This document shows, in pieces, positions 7,190-14,108 of a stretch of 16,288 bases of DNA. Position 1 is the stretch's first letter; each line of letters starts with the position of its first letter. This DNA comes from Pseudomonadota bacterium (lineage in GTDB: Bacteria > Desulfobacterota > Syntrophobacteria > Syntrophobacterales > Syntrophobacteraceae): positions 1-16,288 of the forward strand of contig JAEZHY010000096.1 in NCBI GenBank assembly GCA_023416335.1, read 5' to 3'. The position numbers and the translations under genes were made by a program. The notes under the pieces are model-generated. The model saw only the letters and a program-made list of their open reading frames with translations, had not been told where the DNA came from and searched no databases.

Positions 7190-7223
7190 GCTCACCGTTC
7201 ACAGTCACTGCTCACCGCTCACT
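7190..7223 (-). repeat. GTGA-heptamer tandem array H2
   Basis: On the minus strand, about five units: GTGAGCG GTGAGCA GTGACT GTGAACG GTGAGC. It begins 7 bases after the helicase stop codon. One unit is 6 bases long. Confidence 0.6.
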
Positions 7224-7230
7224 GCTTCTT

Positions 7231-10161
7231 TCACTTTTTTGCCGGAATTATCTTCTCTATCTCCCACGGAGTCGGTATCCGCAACTTGCGAAAGTTTTTG
7301 TCGGTGTAGACGAGAAAACCCTTCTCCACCGCATGATAGAAGAGGTCCCGGGTAATGCAGACGTCTTCCTTGCAGTAGCCGATGAGATCGTCCCAGTTGC
7401 CCTGCCGGAACCACTCGACCGCCTGCAGCCCGTCGCCCCCTTTCGGCCTGCCGAGGGTCTCTTCCGCCAGGTGCCCGAGGCTTACGCGAAAACCAAGCCC
7501 TTTGTGGATTTCACCCAGCATGTCGAAGGTGGGGAGCTGCTCCAGGCAAAACGGTGTGTACGCTTTCAGAACACTGTAGTCGAAGCGGGAAATATTGAAC
7601 CCGACGACCAGATCGAGCTTTTTCAGGTCCTCTATGAGCTTCTGAATTTCGTTTTCCCTGTAGATTTTGAAAACCTGCCCCGGCATTTCGCACAGGATGG
7701 CGACCGAAACCCGCATGAGATGCGTATTTCGCCAGCCGCCGACTTCATTGGCCAGCTTCTGCGTCTCCAGGTCGAAGAAGCCGATCCGGTACTCCCTGGT
7801 TGCGCACACGGGCGCTGCACACTCTTCCGGCTCGTCCTCTTCGCATTCAAAAGTCAGGTCTGCGTCGTCCCCAAGGTCCTTCTCGCCCGAGAGGTATCGC
7901 AGCAGTTCTACGGACGCAGCCTTGTCCAGCGGCTTGTTTCCGTTTCCGCACTTGGGAGAGTGTATACATGCGGGACACCCTTCCGTGCAGTCGCAGGAAG
8001 AGATCAGTTCCTTCGTCTTCTCGATAAGCGGCATGATTATCTCGTAACCGCGCGCAGCCAGCCCGATGCCGCCTGGGTAGCCGTCGTAGATGAAAATCGC
8101 CGCCTTTTCGAGCTGCGGATGCAGCGGAATCGAAATTCCTCCGATGTCGTTTCTGTCGCACACGGCAAAAAGCGGAAACATGCTGATCAGTGCGTGTTCG
8201 ATCGCATGAATGCCGCCCATGAAGTCGAGCTTGGCCTTCTTGATCTTCTGCGCCAGGAGCAGCTCGATTTCCATCCAAAAGCCCACGGTCTCAAAGGTCT
8301 GAGGAGGAAGCTCCAGGGGGTTTTTCGCCAGGATTTCGTGGGAGAAGAGCCGCCGGGTTTCGAAGGAGGTAATGTGCTCGGTGACCCGGAGCCTGCCGAG
8401 CCGAATAATGAAATTCCCGGCCGGTTTGGACGCAAACGTCTCGAGTATCTCGGTTTCCTTGTCGCTCAGTGCCCGCGTAAAGTAGGGCACCTGGGCCGGA
8501 ACCGCCCGGATCACCTTCTTTTCCAGGTCGAGCGTCTCGACCTGATACGTTTCTCCGCGATGCAGGTAAACAGCGCCCGGGTGACATTCCTTGAGCGCCC
8601 TGATCCCTTCGCTTTTGCCAAGAGGGTATGTCTCATCATCCACGGACTTGATGATCGTGTAAGATGCACCGACCGTTCGAATATCGACGAGCCGATGGGG
8701 CCGCATCGACGAGCATATCCACTGGTCTCCCTCGAAGGTCTGGAGCAACTGGCCGTGCGAGGTGAGATCGTCCAGCGCCTTCGGGACCGTCTCGTCGCAA
8801 TATTCCGGCTCCGACAGGCCGATCGGCAGTTCGGACGCAGCACACGGCAGGTGCGCTTTCAGAATTTCGGGATTGAACGGATCTATGACCGCCTTCTCGT
8901 AGTTGCTTTCGAGGAACTGCGCGGGATGGTTCACTATGTACTGATCGAGGGCGTCCTGGTCGGGAATGAGCACGATCGCCGATTCGCGCCCGCTCCTTCC
9001 GACTCGCCCTCCCCGCTGCCAGGTGGTCATTACCGTGCCCGGATAGCCCACAAGGATGCAGAGGTCCAACCCTCCGATGTCGATCCCAAGTTCCAGGGCG
9101 CTGGTCGATATGACCGCCGAAAGGGATCCGCTTGCGAGCTTCTGCTCGATCGTGCGCCTTTCCTCCGGCAGGAACCCCGCCCGGTATGAACTCACCTTCC
9201 GCGCAAGGCCCCGGTCGGCCTGGATTACGCTCATGTGGACCAGTTCGGTCAGCCTGCGCGACTGCGTGAAAGCAATCGTCTTGAGACCCTCTTTTGCTGC
9301 CTGGACTATGAGGCGGGCGGCCGTCGACGCCGAGTGGCCGAAATTGCCCGGAACGGGTCGCAGAAAGAAAAAGTGACGTTTAGCCTGTGGGGCACCGCTG
9401 CCGCTGACGACCGATATCGTGTCCGGCTCGACTCCGGTCAGCTTTGCCGCAAGTTCTTCCGGATTGCCTATCGTCGCGGAAAGCAGGATGAACTGGGGAT
9501 CGCTCCCGTAATAGCGGCAGATCCTTCGCAATCTTCGGAACACCTGCCCCACGTGGCTCCCGAAGATGCCGCGGTAGGAATGCATCTCGTCGATTATTAC
9601 GAAGCGGAGCTTCTTCCAGAATTCTTCCCATTTGGCGTGGAATGCAAGGAGCGCGTAGTGCAGCATGTCCGGGTTGGTGAGGAGCACGTGGGGATGCTGC
9701 TGCCGAATCTTTGCCCGCTGGTAAGGCGTGGTGTCCCCATCGTATATGCACGCGGAAAAGGGAGGCAGGCCGTTTTCGCAGGGAATGGCCTGGAAAAATT
9801 CGTTAAGGGCCTCCAGCTGATCGCGGGTGAGCGCCTTGATGGGAAAAAGGTAGAGCGCGCGCTGGTCGGATTTCCGAATAAGCTCTTCGGCGACGGCCAG
9901 GTTGTATATGAGGGATTTCCCGCTCGAAGTCGGGGTGGCGACCACGGTGTGCCGCCCGGCCCGGATATGCTCCAGCGCTTCCGCCTGGTGGCTGTAGAGC
10001 GAGGAAATGCCGAGCTTGAGAAGCGATTCCTGAACCGGTTCGGCAAGAGGAGACGAGAGCTTGCCGAAACACGGCAGCTGTGCGGGAAATTCGGCGTGAT
10101 GGGCGAGTTCGTAGTCCTTCAGCCTGTCGCTCAAAAGCCTGTTCAGGTAGCGTTGTATCAT
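7231..10161 (-). CDS. MrfA-like DEAD/DEAH helicase fused to MrfB-like (YprB) exonuclease
   Basis: A 976-residue predicted DNA repair protein. Helicase core: TPTSSGKS (Walker A, 76-83), DEMH (Walker B, 191-194), SAT (228-230), TSALELGID (353-361), QRGGRVGRSGR (382-392). A DUF1998/MZB-type region ends in a cysteine cluster, C723, C725, C729, C732 and C738, a probable metal site as in Bacillus subtilis MrfA (YprA). After an acidic linker (about 760-788) comes an RNase H-fold exonuclease: D797-x-E799 (FFDLET), D861 (VGFNISRFD) and Y929-x3-D933 (YCKED), a complete DEDD set of the YprB/MrfB kind, with Tyr in motif III. In B. subtilis MrfA and MrfB are adjacent separate genes acting in UvrABC-independent repair of mitomycin damage; here they appear joined. 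I chose the ATG at 10161; an upstream GTG at 10206 would add 15 residues. Neither has a strong ribosome site. The repair role is inferred by family. Confidence 0.92.
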   Translation of the reverse strand: MIQRYLNRLLSDRLKDYELAHHAEFPAQLPCFGKLSSPLAEPVQESLLKLGISSLYSHQAEALEHIRAGRHTVVATPTSSGKSLIYNLAVAEELIRKSDQRALYLFPIKALTRDQLEALNEFFQAIPCENGLPPFSACIYDGDTTPYQRAKIRQQHPHVLLTNPDMLHYALLAFHAKWEEFWKKLRFVIIDEMHSYRGIFGSHVGQVFRRLRRICRYYGSDPQFILLSATIGNPEELAAKLTGVEPDTISVVSGSGAPQAKRHFFFLRPVPGNFGHSASTAARLIVQAAKEGLKTIAFTQSRRLTELVHMSVIQADRGLARKVSSYRAGFLPEERRTIEQKLASGSLSAVISTSALELGIDIGGLDLCILVGYPGTVMTTWQRGGRVGRSGRESAIVLIPDQDALDQYIVNHPAQFLESNYEKAVIDPFNPEILKAHLPCAASELPIGLSEPEYCDETVPKALDDLTSHGQLLQTFEGDQWICSSMRPHRLVDIRTVGASYTIIKSVDDETYPLGKSEGIRALKECHPGAVYLHRGETYQVETLDLEKKVIRAVPAQVPYFTRALSDKETEILETFASKPAGNFIIRLGRLRVTEHITSFETRRLFSHEILAKNPLELPPQTFETVGFWMEIELLLAQKIKKAKLDFMGGIHAIEHALISMFPLFAVCDRNDIGGISIPLHPQLEKAAIFIYDGYPGGIGLAARGYEIIMPLIEKTKELISSCDCTEGCPACIHSPKCGNGNKPLDKAASVELLRYLSGEKDLGDDADLTFECEEDEPEECAAPVCATREYRIGFFDLETQKLANEVGGWRNTHLMRVSVAILCEMPGQVFKIYRENEIQKLIEDLKKLDLVVGFNISRFDYSVLKAYTPFCLEQLPTFDMLGEIHKGLGFRVSLGHLAEETLGRPKGGDGLQAVEWFRQGNWDDLIGYCKEDVCITRDLFYHAVEKGFLVYTDKNFRKLRIPTPWEIEKIIPAKK

Positions 10162-10319
10162 ACAAAATCCGGCTGAAAGTTGACGGAAAGTGAAGGCTGC
10201 TTCCACACCGGAATCCGCCTCACAGCGGCCCGACCCACATTAACCCAAAAGTAAAACCCGGGGCAAGATTCGATATCGTGAGAGGAAGGGAGCTTCTGCG
10301 GATTCGTGCCCTGACAGAA

Positions 10320-10493
10320 TCTCACGCGAAGCCGCTAAGGCGCGAAGAAAAGAAAGAGAAAACTTCAAAATAAAACGGGAGAGAAGGGTCCCGGAAAATT
10401 GCGGGTGGCACGGACTTGATCGCGAAGCGGAACCGATTATTCCCCGAAGCACTTCTCATCTTTTCTTCGCGTCTTCGCGTCTTAGCGTGAGAA
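10320..10493. repeat. D-family inverted repeat pair
   Basis: A left arm at 10320-10352 (TCTCACGCGAAGCCGCTAAG...) and a right arm at 10461-10493 (...GCGTCTTAGCGTGAGA) are inverted copies matching at about 29 of 33 positions. They enclose about 108 bases. Within each arm an octamer like CGCGAAGA is tandemly repeated. Confidence 0.65.
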
Positions 10494-10535
10494 CAAGAAA
10501 GAGAACTGCATGTGAAACAGAGGGCAAAGATTATT

Positions 10536-10562
10536 TTGCGCCTTCCGCCGGTATAGTATAAA
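10536..10562 (+). promoter_or_regulatory. weak candidate promoter for the MBL-fold hydrolase
   Basis: TTGCGC (10536-10541), a short 15-base spacer, then TATAAA (10557-10562) in an AT-rich patch about 75 bases before the start codon. Confidence 0.25.
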
Positions 10563-10637
10563 TTTATTCCGCTTTTACCCTGTTCGAATTCACGAGAGTG
10601 TAATCCTGACGAGAAAAGCCGAACAAAGGAGGAAATG

Positions 10638-11273
10638 ATGGACCTTAAGGAAGCGGTGAAAAAAATTCACTGGCTCGGCCACGATGCGATTCGCATCGAC
10701 GGAAGCACGGTTGTCCTGTTCGATCCATACCAGATTATCGCAAGCAAACCCGCCGACTTGATCCTGATCAGCCACGACCATTTCGATCACAACTCACCTG
10801 AGGATGTAGCCAAGGTGCGCAAGCAGGACTCCGTCATCGTGACGGACGGGACTTCCGCGCCAAAACTCACGGGCGAGGTGAAAGTTGTGGCCCCCGGAGA
10901 CAAGCTCACGGTAAAGGGTGTGAGCATCGAAGTCGGGCCGGCATACAACACTAATAAGGAGTTCCATCCCAAAGAAGCCGGAATGCTCTCCTTTGTAATA
11001 ACCCTGGACGACGTGCGTTATTACCACGCGGGCGACACCGACTATATTCCCGAAATGGAAAAGCTGAACGTGGACGTCGCTTTTCTGCCCGTATCGGGGA
11101 CTTACGTCATGACGGCAGACGAGGCGGTCGAAGCCGCAAAGGCGATCAAGCCCAAAATCGCGATACCCATGCACTATGGAGCCATAGTAGGATCTGCCGA
11201 CGACGCGAAAAAATTCAAGGAATCGCTGGCAGGACAGATCGAAGTGGTGATCCTGCCCAAGGAAAGCGCGTAA
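10638..11273 (+). CDS. metallo-beta-lactamase-fold metal-dependent hydrolase
   Basis: A 211-residue cytoplasmic hydrolase of the MBL superfamily, closest in style to the UPF0173/UlaG-like group. The metal-binding motif H46-D-H48-F-D50-H51 (SHDHFDH) is intact. Further likely ligands are H110 (EFHPKEAG), D133 (HAGDTD) and H179 (IPMHYG). The N-terminal KIHWLGHDAIRI strand and the compact size fit this group, which includes predicted lactonases and phosphodiesterases; the substrate cannot be told. A strong AAGGAGG (10626-10632) precedes two adjacent ATGs at 10635 and 10638. I chose the second because its 5-base spacing is better than 2; the first adds only one Met. It stands alone on the plus strand, with a hairpin 40 bases past its stop. 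Confidence 0.9.
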   Translation: MDLKEAVKKIHWLGHDAIRIDGSTVVLFDPYQIIASKPADLILISHDHFDHNSPEDVAKVRKQDSVIVTDGTSAPKLTGEVKVVAPGDKLTVKGVSIEVGPAYNTNKEFHPKEAGMLSFVITLDDVRYYHAGDTDYIPEMEKLNVDVAFLPVSGTYVMTADEAVEAAKAIKPKIAIPMHYGAIVGSADDAKKFKESLAGQIEVVILPKESA

Positions 11274-11312
11274 TTGAATATAACATGGCGGATTTGATGA
11301 CGTTTTTCGGAA

Positions 11313-11336
11313 GGGTGGGCGTTCTTCCGCCCACCC
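11313..11336. terminator. hairpin between convergent genes, possible terminator
   Basis: GGGTGGGCG and CGCCCACCC form a perfect 9-bp GC-rich stem around a 6-base loop, between the hydrolase stop (11273) and the end of the minus-strand HTH gene (11399). No T run follows on either strand, so it is not a classic Rho-independent terminator. The GGGTGGGC arm resembles the A-family repeats. Confidence 0.4.
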
Positions 11337-11398
11337 CGCAATTTCAGAGTCTCGCCTGGAATCGAAAGCGCTCCGTGGCCATCTGAGTCGGGGACTCG

Positions 11399-11733
11399 TC
11401 ACTCAGGCCGCACAGTAACTGACATATGGCCCTGTTGTCCCTTGCCGCGCAACGCGCCTGGCTTGACAGTTACTTCCACATCCTGCCCGAGAATCGTTAG
11501 AAATTCTATTAACCGGCCGATAGATACAGAGACGGGGCGACAGCGCATAAGCGCTGAGATCTGGGGCTGAGTGGTGCCCAGCAATTACCTGCGTCGGCCT
11601 GGGTTAATCCTCGTTCTTTCAGAAGTCGGTAAATCTGCACTGTTAATTTGGCTTTCATCAATTCCAGCTCGGAATGGGGAAAGCCAAGATCGGCAAAGAC
11701 ATCACCGCTGCCTTTTTCATGATCTGAGGTCAT
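11399..11733 (-). pseudogene. XRE/HigA-like HTH protein broken by a one-base frameshift
   Basis: Two minus-strand frames join into one familiar protein. The first 49 codons (11733 down to 11587) read MTSDHEKGSG...RLLKERGLTQADAG. The rest continues in another frame from 11584 as LGTTQPQISALMRCRPVSVS...GHMSVTVRPE. Only two bases (AA, 11585-11586) lie where one codon is expected, so a single-base deletion explains the break; restored, the protein would be about 112 residues. It matches my memory of small XRE regulators of the HigA antitoxin type, with HTH residues about 43-65. As written, translation would end in a 25-residue unrelated tail after the break and lose the recognition helix. It begins 14 bases after the mug stop with an AGAGGG site, so it is probably co-transcribed. 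No RelE/HigB-type toxin gene is next to it. A sequencing error is the main alternative. Confidence 0.75.
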
Positions 11734-11747
11734 ATCAACGCCCTCTC

Positions 11748-12323
11748 TTAACAGCCGCTGTCCACCGCCGCTTTCAATTCCTTCAGCATCAGCACGAGGT
11801 CAGGCATGAGGTAGTTGGCGTTGAGTCCGCTCGGGTTGGGCAGGACCCAGACGGGGCAAATTCCGGCCAGTTTCTCCGGCTGCAACCCCGGCAGTGCCTT
11901 GGGACGCCTGAATGCAGACCTGTATGCCCCCAGTCCCAGGACAGCCGCGCAGCATGGTTTGTAGATCCGGATTTTCTCCTCCAGCTCCGCTCCTCCCTCT
12001 ACCAGTTCGGCGGCATTGAGTTCATCCGCCCTGGCGGTTGCACGCGCTACGATATTGACTATCCCGTAGCCGGCGTTGAGGAGTTCCTCCTCTTCGAAAG
12101 GAGAAAGACGCCGTGGAGTGAAACCGCCCTGGTGCAGAGCCGGCCAGAACCTGTTTCCGGGATGTCCGAAGTGGTGACCGATGGCGGCAGTGTAGAGTCC
12201 CGGATTGATTCCGACGAAAAGCACCTTCAATCCCGGGGCTATGACGTCCGGGACGGATTTTCCCCTTGCTGCCTGAAGCTGTTCCTTCGTCGGCTTAAAC
12301 GGCTTCTGCCCCTTGTTCTCCAC
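11748..12323 (-). CDS. mug: G:T/U mismatch-specific DNA glycosylase (Mug/TDG family)
   Basis: A 191-residue base-excision repair enzyme that removes uracil or thymine from mismatches with G, and ethenocytosine in the E. coli enzyme. Family hallmarks: VPDVIAPGLKVLFVGINPG with the GINPG catalytic motif, GHHFGHPGNRFWPALH, and LPNPSGLNANY, the second active-site motif. In Mug the first motif carries a catalytic Asn, present here as N in GINPG. Length is slightly over the E. coli protein. I chose the GTG at 12323, with a G-rich ribosome site 6 bases upstream. The TTG at 12371 would overlap the proposed -10 element and add a low-value leader. The minus-strand HTH gene follows 14 bases after the stop; the ferritin-like gene is divergent. 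Confidence 0.93.
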   Translation of the reverse strand: MENKGQKPFKPTKEQLQAARGKSVPDVIAPGLKVLFVGINPGLYTAAIGHHFGHPGNRFWPALHQGGFTPRRLSPFEEEELLNAGYGIVNIVARATARADELNAAELVEGGAELEEKIRIYKPCCAAVLGLGAYRSAFRRPKALPGLQPEKLAGICPVWVLPNPSGLNANYLMPDLVLMLKELKAAVDSGC

Positions 12324-12369
12324 TCCCAGCCCCCCCTTTTTTCGATGCGAATTCGGATTTCCGGACCCC

Positions 12370-12398
12370 AAAATACGCGTTTAACCCCATATATCCAA
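12370..12398 (-). promoter_or_regulatory. candidate promoter for mug
   Basis: On the minus strand TTGGAT (12398-12393), a 17-base spacer and TATTTT (12375-12370). Transcription would begin near 12363, giving a leader of about 40 bases to the GTG start. The -35 matches poorly (3 of 6). Confidence 0.35.
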
Positions 12399-12495
12399 GA
12401 GTTTTCCCCGTTTAGCTTTCCGGGGTCGGCGTAAGGGCGCCTTTATCATAAAGAAGTTGTTTCACCCCAAATCCGCAAGCAAAGGAGTTAGAGCC

Positions 12496-13728
12496 ATGAG
12501 TTTTAACCCACTCAAAGAAAAAGGAACTCCAATCGAAAAGCAGATCCGGAACTGGACAAAACTCAACTCAAAGCCTTACGATTCGAAAAAGATTGACCCG
12601 TACACCCGTGTCCGCGGCATTTTCATGAACGGAATCGAAACGGAGGCGGCGATCTTTGGCCACCAGTTCGCGCGGCATTGCGCCGATCTGTCGTTGAAAC
12701 AGCAACTCGCTCTTATACGCCGGGTCGAGCAGCAACAGCAAAAGGCTGTCAACTGGATGATCCCGGGGAGCGAATCCACCCTGGAGGTAACGCTTGGCTA
12801 CGAGCAGGTTGCGGTCGACCTGACCGCGGCCCTGGCAAAGAACGAGCCCGATCCTTACGTGAAGGCCGCCCTGGATTTTGCGCTGCTGGAAGACTTCGAC
12901 CATCTTTACCGGTACGCCAATCTTCAGGACCTGATCGATGGGATCAGGCCGGCAGACATCACCGGGAAGTATACGGAGATAATGCCGGGCCGACCGACCA
13001 TGGTAGAACACCGGCACCCGTTCGATGATGTCCGGAAGTTCTACGACAGCAAGAAAGCCGACCCGTTGACGAAACTGCACGCCATGGCAATCACCGCGGC
13101 AGAGCAGCAGACAATGAACTATTACATGAATGTGGGAAACCGCTTTACGGACCCGCTGGCGCGCGCCCTCTATCTCGAAATAGCGCAGATCGAGGAACAG
13201 CACGTCACCCATTATGAATCTCTGCTCGACCCGAACTGTTCGTGGTTCGAGATGCTCGTCATGCACGAATACTGCGAGTGCTATCTCTACGAGTCCATGG
13301 CACGGCAGGAAAGTGACAGGGAGGCCAAGAAGTTGTGGGAAGAGCATCTCGCCATGGAGATAGAGCACCTGAAAATAGCCTGCGAACTGATGAAGAAGTA
13401 TGAGAAGCGCGATCCCGAGCAGTTCCTCCCCAGGACGCTGCCGGACAGGCCGCTGATTTTCGAATCGAACATCGATTACGTCCGTGACATCCTGAAAAAA
13501 CAGGTCGATTTCAATGCCTACAGGACGGACTTCATGCCCACCGACAAGATACCCGACGACAAACTCTACAAGACGTACCAGAAAGAGGTGAATACGGGCG
13601 GAGTTCCAAGCCAGGAAGTGATCAAGCGGCACGTCTCGATCAAGGGAGAGGATTACAGGCAGGAGGTAAAAGGCCCTCATCCGGTCAAGTGGCTGCAGGA
13701 GCGCGACGGACAGTCGAAAGCAGCCTGA
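12496..13728 (+). CDS. ferritin-like diiron protein with two tandem four-helix bundles
   Basis: A 410-residue soluble protein I cannot name. The C-terminal half carries a full rubrerythrin/ferritin-type diiron pattern: E203 in helix A, E233-x-x-H236 in helix B (EEQH), E258 in helix C (HEYCE), and E288-x-x-H291 in helix D (EIEH). The N-terminal half shows the same layout with changes: E50, E78-x-x-Q81 (EQQQ), E103 and D133-x-x-H136 (DFDH). The C-to-D spacing is 33 residues in both halves (103 to 136, 258 to 291). The likely history is an internal duplication in which the first metal site decayed. A basic, Pro-containing tail of about 100 residues follows (310-410). No signal peptide. The ATG at 12496 has AAAGGAG 8 bases upstream; an upstream TTG at 12457 lacks support. 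Diiron proteins of this type act in oxidative-stress defence, iron handling or oxygenation; which applies is unknown. Confidence 0.85.
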   Translation: MSFNPLKEKGTPIEKQIRNWTKLNSKPYDSKKIDPYTRVRGIFMNGIETEAAIFGHQFARHCADLSLKQQLALIRRVEQQQQKAVNWMIPGSESTLEVTLGYEQVAVDLTAALAKNEPDPYVKAALDFALLEDFDHLYRYANLQDLIDGIRPADITGKYTEIMPGRPTMVEHRHPFDDVRKFYDSKKADPLTKLHAMAITAAEQQTMNYYMNVGNRFTDPLARALYLEIAQIEEQHVTHYESLLDPNCSWFEMLVMHEYCECYLYESMARQESDREAKKLWEEHLAMEIEHLKIACELMKKYEKRDPEQFLPRTLPDRPLIFESNIDYVRDILKKQVDFNAYRTDFMPTDKIPDDKLYKTYQKEVNTGGVPSQEVIKRHVSIKGEDYRQEVKGPHPVKWLQERDGQSKAA

Positions 13729-13775
13729 CGGGTCGGGAGCGTACAGACGGTCATAATCCGACCATGAATCGACGG

Positions 13776-13840
13776 TTCCCGGGCATTTTATGGCGGAGTT
13801 CCCAATCCCGTCATTCCGGCAGTTAACCGCGAGCCAGTGG
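13776..13840 (+). repeat. B-family repeat B3
   Basis: TTCCCGGGCATTTT...CGGAG, then CAATCCCGTCATTCCGGCAG and GAGCCAGTGG. It aligns with the whole of 4617-4687 with small gaps; the second arm (GCCGGGA) is degenerate. Confidence 0.6.
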
Positions 13841-13841
13841 C

Positions 13842-13875
13842 GTAGGGTGGGCACAGCACCATCGTGCCCACCGTT
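13842..13875 (+). repeat. A-family REP-like element A7
   Basis: GTAGGGTGGGCACAGCACCA then TCGTGCCCACCGTT. GGTGGGCAC and GTGCCCACC form a 9-bp perfect stem. It directly abuts the B-family copy before it. Confidence 0.6.
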
Positions 13876-13918
13876 CATCCCCTCGGATCAAGTTTCGTCG
13901 GGATGGCTGGGCGGTGAG

Positions 13919-13978
13919 CACCCCAAAAGCGGGACCGCGCTTCGCATCCGGATACCGGATCCGGGCCACCCATCTACC
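13919..13978 (-). repeat. degenerate A-like element A8
   Basis: Minus-strand reading begins GGTAGATGGGTGGCCCGG and contains GCGAAGCGCGG further on, similar to A5/A6 but with an internal GGATCCGGTATCCGG insertion. Weak similarity. Confidence 0.3.
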
Positions 13979-13993
13979 TTGAATCTGTCAACC

Positions 13994-14056
13994 TCGTCAT
14001 CCCGGCGGCGTTTTCCAGCCGGGATCCAGCATAGTTCTTAGAAATCTCGAATTCCT
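13994..14056 (+). repeat. B-family repeat B4
   Basis: TCGTCATCCCGGCGGCG, TTTTCCAGCCGGGATCCAGC and a tail with CTCGAATTCCTGG that parallels CTTGAATTCG after 4693. CCCGGC/GCCGGG arms can pair. Confidence 0.65.
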
Positions 14057-14108
14057 GGAATCCCACCTACTTGGGAGCCTCCCCTTCCGGAAATACCGGT
14101 CCCCTGCC

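Larger units (their letters stand above)
6793..7230. other. 438-base repeat-bearing gap
   Basis: No gene seen. Contains a small hairpin (6985-7012), a B-family repeat (7040-7085), an A-family repeat (7123-7161) and a heptamer array (7190-7223). Bases 6793-6984 serve as the 5' region of the NusG-like gene; I see no convincing -35/-10 pair there. Confidence 0.55.
10162..10634. other. intergenic region with D-family inverted repeat
   Basis: About 470 bases between the divergently transcribed helicase and hydrolase genes. I see no gene. It contains a long inverted repeat (10320-10493) and a weak promoter candidate before the hydrolase. Confidence 0.55.
13729..14108. other. 380-base repeat-filled gap between convergent genes
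   Basis: No gene seen between the ferritin-like gene and the end of uvsE. It contains B-family copies at 13776-13840 and 13994-14056, an A-family copy at 13842-13875, and a degenerate A-like segment at about 13919-13978. I see no strong terminator with a T run. Confidence 0.55.

Noticed and set aside
7333..9189. 618-codon plus-strand open frame opposite the helicase
   Set aside because: It is antisense to a protein with all helicase motifs. It shows no family motif, and its composition (many Arg, Val, Leu, Glu) is that expected from the mirror of GC-rich codons.
9235..10176. 313-codon plus-strand open frame opposite the helicase N-terminus
   Set aside because: Antisense shadow of the Walker A and B region; no ribosome site or recognisable domain.
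10162..10634. tRNA or structured RNA in the gap
   Set aside because: The only strong structure is the octamer-built inverted repeat; no cloverleaf or known riboswitch core could be seen.
11313..11336. Strong Rho-independent terminator
   Set aside because: The stem is perfect but no T run follows on either strand, so it is listed only as a possible terminator.
12324..12371. Longer Mug starting at TTG 12371
   Set aside because: The start would fall in the proposed -10 element, lacks a ribosome site, and adds a low-complexity leader.
11571..12434. 287-codon plus-strand open frame across the HTH gene and mug
   Set aside because: Antisense to clear Mug motifs (GINPG, NPSGLN) on the minus strand; no motif of its own.
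12568..13878. 436-codon minus-strand open frame opposite the ferritin-like gene
   Set aside because: The plus-strand frame has a diiron ligand pattern, a strong ribosome site and a sensible start. The minus frame has none of these and runs into repeats.
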